Origin: Stereocaulon alpinum
Taxonomy: Eukaryota > Ascomycota > Lecanoromycetes > Lecanorales > Stereocaulaceae
Assembly: GCA_018257865.1 (NCBI GenBank)
Contig: JAEUBA010000219.1
Span: 1-22,635 of the forward strand
Direction of reading: 5' to 3'
Length of the DNA: 22,635 nucleotides
Part shown: in pieces, positions 1 to 7,559 of the stretch
How the letters are laid out: the number at the start of each line of letters is the position of its first letter
Position numbering within the stretch: position 1 is the first letter of the stretch
The notes under the pieces: generated by a model
Database searches by the model: none
What the model was told of the DNA's origin: nothing
The model's input: the letters and a program-made list of their open reading frames with translations, nothing else
Translations under genes and position numbers: made by a program

Positions 1-123
1 ATTTCTAAAGATCCCCAAAACACGGGGGAGTCCCGGGTAGCAATACTATTGCCAAGCCCCTAGACCCTGATTAATATCATTGCGTTGGCGTAGCTATAAC
101 GCGCACACGCTTGAGGGTTGACA
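1..123 (-). repeat. Partial gypsy LTR, inverted, nearly unmutated
   Basis: The reverse complement of this stretch starts TGTCAACCC and aligns without gaps to the first 123 bp of the LTR at 2657-2779. About 17 positions differ, and nearly all are C-to-T or G-to-A changes in the other copy, so this copy escaped most RIP. Its outer end lies at 123 and directly abuts gypsy integrase sequence at 124 (ACTTTATTACAGG, from the Met-Asp-Phe-Ile-Thr-Gly motif). This reads as the edge of a younger LTR element inserted on the minus strand into the older element. The rest of the LTR lies beyond the window. Confidence 0.8.
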
Positions 124-1250
124 ACTTTATTACAGGTCTACCCCTAAGTAAATATAAGAATATGGTCTATAACGCTATTCTAGTAATTATTAATCAATTT
201 ACGAAGATAGTAAGGTATATACCTACTACTACTATAATCGACGCTGCTGAGCTAGCGGATATTTTTTATACTAAGGTAGTATACCGTTACGGTATACCTA
301 ATAGTATTATTAGCGATAGAGGCTTAGTATTTACCAGCGCCTTCTAGTCGGCTATTTATTTTTACTCTAAAATTAAGCGCCGCCTAAGCACCGCCTTTTA
401 TCCTTAGACTAATAGTTAAACGGAACGCTAGAATCAGGTGCTAGAGCACTACTTACGGGTCTTTACTAATAATAAGCAGACCACTTAGGCGAAACAGCTG
501 CTAATAGCAGAATTCGTATATATAAATAGTCTTTATTCCTCTATTAGAACGACGCTGTTCTACTTAATATATAGATATTACCCTAAACTTCGTTAGGAGC
601 TTAAGGACGAGTCCCTTAAGGGGAGGATACCTACTATAAATAAGAGGATTAGATTACTATAAGTATTAAGAGACGAAGCTGCGGAATACCTATAGCGCGC
701 TAGAGAGTCTTAAGCTAAGTAGTATAATAAGAATTATAAGCCTTAAAGTTATAAGGTCGGAGATTTAGTAATACTATTAACTAAGAATCTTAAGTAAAAA
801 CGCTTAAGTAAAAAGTTATCTTATAAATTCGTAGGGCCTTTTAGGATTACTAATAAAATAGGAGCGTAGGCTTACTACCTTCTACTACTGTAAACTTATA
901 GAATCTATAATACTTTTTATATCTTATTATTAGAGCTATACTACCTTCGCGACGGCGATAAGATATTAGCGAACTTTATATAAGCCCCTAAACTTATTAA
1001 TAATAATAAGATATAGGAGGTTAAAGAAATTATAGATAAGGTCTAAGATAAGTAAGGCGTTTAGTATAAGGTTAAATAGACTAGCTAGGGTAAAGAATAT
1101 AACTAGTAGTTACTAGACAAAGAGCTTAAGGATACCCGTAACTTAACTTAAGCCTTTAACGAGCAGATAGTTAGTAAGCGTATACAGTCTCTAATTCTTT
1201 AAACACTACTAACGGCGGCGAGTAAGCGGCGGCGACGATATAAGTTATAA
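124..1250 (+). pseudogene. Gypsy integrase with C-terminal chromodomain (decayed)
   Basis: One reading frame runs from the insertion junction at 124 to about 1202 or 1250, broken only by TAA/TAG at former Gln/Trp codons. The integrase core shows ITGLPLSK, a TKVV-RYGIPNSIISDRG block and NQVLEHYLRVF. The first catalytic Asp is Asn (AAT at 192-194, in VIINQFTK where VxDxFTK is usual); the second Asp (in SDRG) and the Glu (in VLEHYLR) remain. A chromodomain follows in the same frame at about 1017-1180: EVKEIIDKV, then YKVK-TS-GKEYN with stops where the aromatic-cage Trp codons are expected. The open stretch at 111-347 is not a gene start: its first four codons belong to the inserted LTR. The family integrates retroelement cDNA, and the chromodomain usually guides it to marked chromatin. 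This copy is dead. Confidence 0.85.
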
Positions 1251-2643
1251 TAATTATAAACCTTATAGGTAAATAGTCTTATACTATAAGCGTACTCCTC
1301 TATAATTATTATACTTACTTACTTATACTTTAGTAGAATAAAGAAGAGATTAAATTAATTACTAGCTAAATATCTATCTTATATTAGTAAGACGACGTAT
1401 ACAGGTGCGCTACCAAATATTAGTAGAAGAAAAGAAGAAGGAAAAAATAAATAAATATCCTAATACCGTCTCTACGCTAATATATAGCGGTATAATTACT
1501 CCTCTAAGAGCTTAATATATTACTAGAGACTCTCTATCTCCTTAGTATACTTAGTAATTATTTATTAGAGGGTTCCTAACTTAAACTACTAGTTAGCGAT
1601 AGTTTACTTAAGTTCTATAACCTACTATCTCGCCGCCGTAAGTTTCTATTAGAGATTAGTAATTATTATAGGAGCTGCCCTACTTATTACTATAGTTTAG
1701 CCTTACGCTTTTCGCTATTAGGTAATACGCTTCCCGATTTTCTTACGCTTACGTTATATATAGGGAGTCCAGCCTTCGCGCCTATAACGCCGCACTAATC
1801 TCCGTATAGACCGACGAAACGGCTCTAAGATCTAGATATATTAGGAGGCGACGTAGCAGAGCTATTAGAATAATATACCTTATAATAACGATTAAGCCTA
1901 TAGTAGCTATCCTTATAATATTAATAGGGAGGAGCGTCGCTACGATTATAATCGTTATTCCCCGTGCAAAAACAGGTCCTATAGGGTAAAGGTATATTAA
2001 TAATATAGTCTATAAGTATTAGCAGCTAGTAATACGCGCCGGTTACGCGATAGCGACGTACGATATTAAGTATATATATAAGTTATACCTATAAACAATA
2101 TATTAGTAGCTAATAATATACGCTAATTACGCGATAGCGATATACGATCTTAAGAGAATATTTAGATATTATTATAACGAAAAGAACTATCAACTATATT
2201 AGTAATATTAATTATGATATAGGTACGCTAATATTAGGGAACGTATAAGTTATATTAGGAGTTATAAAGAGAGAAAAGTTAGGGGGAAAATTATTATTTA
2301 TATACTTATAGGTCGTCGTCGCTACGACGTCGCTATACGTTAAAGCTATTTAAAATAATAATAACTAATAATACGATAACGTAGCTATTACCCGCTAATA
2401 CAGCCGGTAATTAATTACGTTTATTAATAACTACGCGTTACTACTACGCCTACTACGTATTCTTTTTATATTATAATAGATTTGGGCGTTACTGCAGTTA
2501 GATAATATTCTATATATATAAGGCGCCGCCTTAACGACGTCGCCTCTAAGTTAACTCTTTTCCCTTACGTTTCCTACTAGGTTTAAAGGGTTTTTAACGA
2601 GCAGTCTATTCTATATACTTTAGCACCTAGGGACTAGGGCCTA
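1251..2643. other. Gypsy-A region between chromodomain and polypurine tract, no identifiable gene
   Basis: This is about 1.4 kb of TpA-rich sequence dense in stops in all frames, long for the 3' untranslated part of a chromovirus. The one structure I found is a pair of 54-bp direct repeats at 2017-2070 and 2101-2154. It could be a decayed extra reading frame or a long 3' UTR; I could not recognise any domain. Confidence 0.5.
2017..2154. repeat. 54-bp direct repeat pair, period 84 bp
   Basis: TATTAGCAGCTAGTAATACG at 2017 recurs as TATTAGTAGCTAATAATATA at 2101, and both copies continue through TTACGCGATAGCGA to a TTAAG end (2070 and 2154). Most differences are C/T or G/A as expected from RIP, so the copies were probably near identical before mutation. 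Confidence 0.7.
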
Positions 2644-2655
2644 GAGGGGAGGATA
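2644..2655 (+). promoter_or_regulatory. Polypurine tract of Gypsy-A
   Basis: GAGGGGAGGATA lies one base before the LTR start (TATTAACCC, originally TGTCAACCC). This is the standard position of the plus-strand DNA priming site in LTR retrotransposons. Confidence 0.75.
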
Positions 2656-2656
2656 C

Positions 2657-2905
2657 TATTAACCCTTAAGCGTATACGCGTTATAGCTACGCTAGCGTAA
2701 TAATATTAATTAGGGTCTAGGGGCTTAGTAATAGTATTACTACCTAGGACTCCCCCGTATTTTAGGGATCTTTAGAAATTAGTTCTACTACTACTCTACT
2801 ACTAAGTAATATAATTATATCTATTACTTAATACCTGAATCTAGTAACTTTACGTCTCTTATACCTTAGTGCGCCAGCTTAGAGCCGGCGTCGCTAGCCT
2901 TTATA
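2657..2905 (+). repeat. 3' LTR of Gypsy-A, RIP-mutated
   Basis: The start is set by the polypurine tract and by the inverted copy at 1-123, which shares its first 123 bp. The end at 2905 (CTTTATA, probably from an ACA end) is set by where flanking Gypsy-C-family sequence begins (GGTAGAGAGG at 2906). The resulting length is 249 bp. The terminal TG and CA are both mutated to TA. Confidence 0.7.
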
Positions 2906-3067
2906 GGTAGAGAGGAGTGCTTAGCGGAGGGAGTCCTAAGTATAGTAATAGGTATTATTAAAGTAGAAAGGTATATCCTTAGCTATTAGGCGGACGAGCG
3001 GAGTAGTAATCCTACTATATCCTTAGATAAACCTTCAGTAGAAGTTATAGAAGCCTAGGTAGCTTTA
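2906..3067 (-). pseudogene. Fragment of Gypsy-C-family reverse transcriptase
   Basis: The reverse complement aligns at roughly 90 percent identity by eye with Gypsy-C at 9365-9523, the region reading SYLSFYNFYRRFI and then TTPLVRLI between the RT palm and RNase H. The left edge is the Gypsy-A LTR and the right edge is TRIM copy A. It is the remnant of a minus-strand Gypsy-C relative whose neighbouring parts are not contiguous here. Confidence 0.8.
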
Positions 3068-3177
3068 TGTAAGCTCCTGCTACTGCGCCAAAGCGCCAGG
3101 GCAAAAGACTTGATGCGGGGGTCTTGCGCGCTTGGCAGCAACCCCCTAATAGGGTATGTATGGCCGTAGGCCTTACA
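3068..3177 (-). repeat. TRIM copy A, left LTR (3' LTR in element orientation)
   Basis: This 110-bp repeat starts TGTAAGCTCC and ends GGCCTTACA. It contains a stem-loop pairing GGGGG-TTGC with GCAA-CCCCC, and a short GCGC-CAAA-GCGC hairpin. It is nearly identical to the four other LTR copies in the window. Confidence 0.85.
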
Positions 3178-3230
3178 ACTATCCCCCTTCCTAGAATCTT
3201 GGTCCCCCAAGATCTAGGGTACAGGCACCT

Positions 3231-3393
3231 CGCAGGCGCTAAGCACTGCAGGCCCCAGCTGCCGAAGCAGGTAGGTTTTAGGCATCGTAGGCGCTAAGCA
3301 CTGCGGGCCCCAGCTGCCGAAGCAGGAAGGTTTCGGGCGTCGCAGGCGCTAAGCACTGCGGGCCCTCAACTGCCGAAGCAGGTAGGTTTAGGC
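3231..3393. repeat. Three 55-bp tandem units inside TRIM copy A
   Basis: Units start at 3231, 3286 and 3341, each with CGCAGGCGCTAAGCACTGC (CGTAGG in the second) followed by CTGCCGAAGCAGG. TRIM copy B has only two units, which explains all but 2 bp of the length difference between the copies. Confidence 0.9.
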
Positions 3394-3422
3394 GACGGGC
3401 GCTCGTAATCGTGCACACAGCG

Positions 3423-3460
3423 TGATTCGAACCCCGACCCTCTACGCCGTACAAAGTACG
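3423..3460 (-). other. tRNA-like B-box and adjacent hairpin in TRIM copy A
   Basis: The minus strand of 3423-3433 reads GGTTCGAATCA, a good match to the RNA polymerase III internal B box and tRNA T-loop. Next to it, 3448-3460 forms a 5-bp hairpin (CGTAC / GTACG). I could not fold a full cloverleaf: the T-stem around this loop does not pair. A tRNA-derived or Pol III-transcribed origin is possible but unproven. Confidence 0.4.
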
Positions 3461-3544
3461 TCAACCCCGCGTTACCCCTAGAGGGACAGTGCTCGGACCT
3501 AGTCAACAAGCCACTGCGGCCCTAGGGTTAGCGCGCAACACAGT

Positions 3545-3654
3545 TATAAGCTCCTGCCACTGCGCCAAAGCGCTAGGGCAAAAGACTTGATACGGGGGTC
3601 TTGCGCGCTTAGCAGCAACCCCCTAATAGGGTATGTATGGCCGTAGGCCTTATA
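3545..3654 (-). repeat. TRIM copy A, right LTR (5' LTR in element orientation)
   Basis: This 110-bp repeat begins TATAAG instead of TGTAAG and ends CTTATA instead of CTTACA. It also reads GCGCTAGGG where left LTRs read GCGCCAGGG. The TATAAG and GCGCTAGGG variants also occur in the right LTR of copy B. Confidence 0.85.
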
Positions 3655-4860
3655 CTTATTAAATATAGTAATAATATCGAGCTTAGTAAGGTACTTATAA
3701 CCTACTATATAAGCTAAGGCTTCTTTAATTAATAGAATCGGATAGCGGTTTCGAATTATTATTACGTTAAGTCTGCGGTAGTCTACGCAGAATCTTAAGC
3801 TACTATCCTTCTTTTATACGAATAGCACTAGGGACGCGTATAGGGCGGTACTTAGTAAGATAAAGCCCTTCTTAAGGTTCTCTTTAAGGTATTCTTTCAC
3901 CTTTTATAGCTTAAAGCTAGATATCGGGTATAGTCGGCTCTGCGGTAGCTTCTTCCCTAGCTCTAATTCGATCTTATAATTATATAGTTAATACGGAGGG
4001 AGCTCTTTTACCTTCTCTTTATCGAAGATATTAATTAGGTTATAGTACTCCTTTAGGAGCTTCTTCTTAATATTATCTTTAATATAGACGGTAGTCTCGC
4101 GTATTACTTCCGTAGGGACGTCTTTTCTCAGTTTACGTTCTATTCTAGTAAGGGTTATAGAGAAGTACTAAACTTAATACTTCTTTAGATTCTAGGCTAG
4201 TAGGTGGAAGGCTGCTATACCGATTTAACTAATATCCAACGCCTTATTTTCTTTAGGCGGGGGAGGAGTAGGCTGAGGGGTGCTAGCCTTCTTCGGCTTA
4301 GGTTTTACCAAAGCGATCTTAGTAGGCTTTACCGGCTTTAAGGTAGTTAATTTGGCTTTAACTCCTAGACTAGAGGTAGGTGGCTTAGGCGTAGGTATAC
4401 TAGTGTAGTCGTAACGCCCTAGTATAAAGATAATACGATTATCTACTATATCTAGTAGGACCTTATACTTATTTATCTATAGCTTACTGAGGATAATATA
4501 TTAATTACCTAAGTTAGTAATAAGTATAGGTACGGTGGACTCTATATAATCGCTAACTTATATAGAAGGATAGATTACGTAGGTAATAGGCTTCCTTCTT
4601 ATCTTACTATTATATCCGTAAAGGTATCGGGGTTTAGAAAGGGGAATAGGGATAATATTAAGGGTATTAGAAAGGATTTACGCTTCTTTTTTATTAATAA
4701 ATAAGTATATAATAGCACTAGTATTAGTAAGAGCCTTTAATTTATATTCCTTATCCTAAGCTATTAAGGTAATAGGATATATAAATAAACGCCTGCTAAA
4801 GGGATTATAGAATTCTATAGATAATAAGAATAGTAGGTCCTTAGGGGCGACTTCCCTAAG
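3655..4860 (-). pseudogene. Gypsy-B protease and reverse transcriptase (decayed, truncated)
   Basis: The protease active site lies at about 4711-4733 and reads LTNTSAI where LxDTGA is expected: Asp is Asn and Gly is Ser, both RIP-type changes. A Pro/Lys-rich linker (about 4250-4400) leads to the RT. The RT shows VKEYLKENLKKGFI, STAPYAS, LRFCVDYRRLN (3766-3795), RNRYPI, and TKLDIITIFNK ending at the TRIM junction at 3655. The YxDD block is missing. Stops sit at former Gln/Trp codons. In an intact element this polyprotein would process itself and copy RNA to DNA. Confidence 0.85.
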
Positions 4861-4899
4861 GATAGCTAGTTTTCTAAATCTAATATCTCCTTAACTTCT

Positions 4900-6475
4900 C
4901 TAGTATCTCTAACGTCCTCGTCTTTATTACTAACTTCTTATACTGCTTTATAGAGACGCTTAGAGTATTTAGGGGCGAAGTAGCCTTCCTTATTATAGTA
5001 GAAATACCTCAGCTTATCCTTCGATATAGGACGCTCCTCCTTATAATATTCCTCTTTATAGGTATAGGATAGGGAGCGGGTAGTTATACCTCTAAAGGTA
5101 ACTTAACGGTCTATATAAGGGATTAGAGTAGGTGAGGGGGCTCGCTAGCTCCTTATCTTAAGGATACTATAAGGGTTAGTATTTATATAAGGCTTTATAG
5201 CAGCTTCTTTAGCTTAGATATTACGTATCTCTTAGTTAGCAATTATAAGAAACTCGTCTAGGGTAGTATAGTCCTCGTTTATCCTATATTTCTCTATACG
5301 GATATCCCTTTTTAGGGCGGGGGAGATTTTTTTATATAGATCCTTAAACTAGCGCTTAGTATTAATTTTACTAGTAGTTATAAGTTAGGTGAATTTAATC
5401 CGGAAATTATTATAGGTTATTAATCCTATTTTAAGCTTATAATATATAAGGCGGGTAGACTAGATATAGTTATAATTAAAAAAACGCTAGTTAAGTATCT
5501 TTAAGATATTAGAGGCGTTCTTAGTAGGGCTTATATAATTAGGATCTATATATTAAAGGATTAAGGTTTAAGCTTCGCTGGAGGAGTACTTAAAGTAGGT
5601 AGAGACCTACTTTAATCCTTCCTAAAAGTTAGTAGGGTATTCCTCGATAAACAGCTTTATTACTATCTTCTATAAATTATACTCTACCTCACCCTTATAG
5701 TTACTAAAACGATTATAGGGGTACTTAATTTTAGATAGATTAATAGGAGAGCTACTAGAGGTAGGCTTTAGAAGGTAGTAGTCTATTAATAGCTGGAGGT
5801 TAGCGGTGAGGGATCTCTACTAACGTCGGGGATTAGGAGGTATAGGCGGGAGGGTATTCGCTATAAGGGCCGCCGCTACAGCAGCTTAGATAGTAGTCGT
5901 TATAAAGGTAGTCTAGGCCTCCGTAAAGGCTGGCGTATCCCCTATATTAGTAGGTAGCGGAGGGGGTATAGTAACTGTTTTTTTAGTATCTTCCTTAGAG
6001 CTCGAGTTCTCTGCGTCTTCCGGCTTAGAAGTTTCGATTGAGGGTGTAGGTGCTGGAGATTAGCTCGGAGATAAGAATCCTAGACGGTTGGGAGGTACGC
6101 TTTGGCGTATACTCTTGCGAGATAGTATACGAGTATACGGTAGCGACTTTAAGCGGGGTGGATAGGTAGGCAGAGGGGCGAAGACTAAGGTACCTAGTAT
6201 TTAGGTAAGTAGGATTGGAAATTGTGTTGTTGGGTATAATTCGGGTTTGCAGAAATTTTCTTTAACACCCGCTAGTGCTAGTAATATTATGGGTAGTAGG
6301 CCGCAGCTAGTTTCGATTATCGATAGTTTATAGGCCTATACCTCTTCAGCTTTGAAGTGCCGTCCTACGGATTCGTCTGCTGGCAACTACTCCTTGTAGT
6401 CTTCGCCTCTAGCGGGGGTTGTTTGGTTTCTTCTACTACCTTAGTAGGGTCGAATACTAAGTTAGTTTATATCAT
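4900..6475 (-). pseudogene. Gypsy-B Gag with zinc knuckle (decayed)
   Basis: An ATG lies at 6475-6473 on the minus strand, but the frame after it shifts before the recognisable Gag begins, so the start is uncertain. The frame then shows a Ser/Glu-rich and Pro-rich N-terminal part, then NLSKIKYPYNRFSNYKGE, DLYKKISPALKR and TTLDEFL-I. Near the C terminus, 4965-5006 encodes a CCHC knuckle in which the Cys and His codons now read Tyr (YFYYNKEGYFAPKY). Gag packages element RNA into particles. The part from 6190 to 6450 keeps more CpA/TpG than the rest. Confidence 0.75.
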
Positions 6476-6764
6476 TTATTTAACCTCGCTGATACACTTA
6501 CGAGGGCAGGGGTAAGTAGTGAGATTTATTCTAATATTAGGGGCCGGCCTAGAGCGAGTTAATAGGGGTGTTATTAGACTAGGAGAATAAATCTAAGGAA
6601 GGAAAGCTATATATATAGAGCGTGTGTATAATATATTAGGGACGCAGCTTAGTAGGCGCTAAGGCTAAAGGGGCCTAGCGTTAGATTAACGCCAACGTAT
6701 ATAAACACTAGTAAGTAACAAAGGACTAGCAAGTAACGAAAGGCTAGCCCGTAATAATATAGAC
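6476..6764. other. Spacer between head-to-head Gypsy-B and Gypsy-C, possible Gypsy-B leader
   Basis: No coding signal was recognised. The part nearest Gypsy-B could be its 5' untranslated leader or LTR: the minus strand has a TATATATA box and a small CCTCG...CGAGG dyad at about 6488-6509. An 18-bp tandem repeat, AGTAAGTAACAAAGGACT followed by AGCAAGTAACGAAAGGCT, lies at about 6709-6745. I found no second LTR copy to fix boundaries. Confidence 0.45.
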
Positions 6765-7440
6765 CTAACTTACGCGTCTCCTATACGTAACGCTACTAAT
6801 ATTTTAAATATACTAGATTAGTATTTCTTTGACTATAACCGCGTCTAGTCTACTCGTAGTATATACTATAAGCTTAAGATAGGATCTATAAACTACGACG
6901 ATTTTCGGGTTAAGTTTACCTACTTAGTAACTACTATAAAGATTAGCACTAAGCGTTAGTTTAAGGATCTATATAAGAAAATCTCTCCCGCCTTAAAGAG
7001 AAGCGTCTATATAGAAAAGTATAAGATAGCTGAGGACTATAGTACCTTAGACGAGTACCTCGCTATCTTAGATCGAGAAATACGAAATATTAGGTCTGAG
7101 GAGATAGCTTATAGGCCTTAGATAGGAATAAATACTAACCCCCGTAGTATCTTAAAGATAAGGAGCTGGCGAGTCCCCTTACCCCCTCCGACCCCTTATA
7201 CAGATCGCTAAGTTACCTTTAGAGGTATAACTACCCTTCCTCGTCCACCGTCTCCCGTACTAGTAGTACTAGCTTCCCCTAAGACGCCCGCTAACTCGCT
7301 ATATAATAACTGCGGTAAAATTAGCTACTAGGTAAACGACTACCCCTAGAAGCGCAGCTAATAGGCGCTAGAGAAGAAGATCTCTAAGATTATAGTTAGA
7401 GAGGAAATAGAGACTAACGAGCTATTAGAAAACTCTTAGG
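6765..7440 (+). pseudogene. Gypsy-C Gag, C-terminal part with zinc knuckle (decayed)
   Basis: The frame reads KIGSINYDDFRVKF, then FKDLYKKISPALKR and STLDEYLAILDREIRNIR, closely matching Gypsy-B Gag. The CCHC knuckle at about 7302-7346 reads YNNCGKISY-VNDY: the second Cys is intact, while the first Cys, the His and the last Cys have become Tyr through RIP. The knuckle's frame differs from that of the pol region, so the two were joined by frameshifting or an indel has occurred. Confidence 0.8.
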
Positions 7441-7559
7441 CTATAGTAGAGTCTCTAGCTATAGTAGGAGCCCTAATCTATAGAAGGACTTATAATTTAA
7501 CTTTTAGGCCCTTATTAGAGGTCGCTAGTTCTTAGTTAATATAAAGCTAGGATATAATA

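Larger units (their letters stand above)
124..2905 (+). mobile_element. Gypsy-A: 3' half of a RIP-mutated chromodomain Ty3/gypsy retrotransposon
   Basis: Reading left to right, the element holds an integrase core, a chromodomain, about 1.4 kb without recognisable coding, a polypurine tract at 2644-2655 (GAGGGGAGGATA) and an LTR at 2657-2905. Integrase plus chromodomain is the arrangement of fungal chromoviruses. The 5' half (Gag, protease, RT) is missing because a same-family LTR interrupts it at 123/124. On the right, the LTR ends where minus-strand Gypsy-C-family RT sequence begins at 2906, so Gypsy-A probably inserted into that older element. Stop codons and active-site changes make it non-functional. 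Confidence 0.85.
3068..3654 (-). mobile_element. TRIM-like non-autonomous LTR element, copy A (587 bp)
   Basis: Two 110-bp direct repeats (3068-3177 and 3545-3654) flank a 367-bp GC-rich interior. The repeats begin TGTAAG and end CTTACA (TATAAG and CTTATA in the right copy), an LTR-like TG...CA structure. Minus-strand orientation is inferred because the minus strand reads a purine-rich AGGAAGGGGGATAGT straight into TGTAAGGCC, like a polypurine tract before a 3' LTR. The interior holds three 55-bp tandem units and a tRNA B-box-like motif. It has no coding capacity. The flanks, CTTTA and CTTAT, do not form a target duplication, and they belong to two different gypsy families. CpA and TpG are largely retained. 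Confidence 0.8.
3655..6475 (-). mobile_element. Gypsy-B: 5' half of a RIP-mutated Ty3/gypsy retrotransposon
   Basis: On the minus strand, from right to left, there are Gag, a CCHC zinc knuckle, an aspartic protease, and the reverse transcriptase up to its first catalytic block. There the element is cut by TRIM copy A. RNase H, integrase and the 3' LTR are absent. Its RT differs clearly from that of Gypsy-C, so it is another family, though the Gag proteins are related. Confidence 0.85.

Noticed and set aside
111..347. A 78-codon open frame taken as a gene
   Set aside because: Its first codons come from the inverted LTR and the rest is the integrase core up to its first RIP stop, so it is a chimeric fragment and not a gene.
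1..2779. A 2.8-kb DNA transposon with 123-bp terminal inverted repeats
   Set aside because: The inverted copies are the starts of LTRs: a polypurine tract precedes the right copy, its LTR continues to 2905, and the left copy breaks into integrase coding sequence.
3423..3460. A functional tRNA gene in TRIM copy A
   Set aside because: The T-loop motif is present but the T-stem does not pair and no acceptor stem or complete cloverleaf could be drawn.
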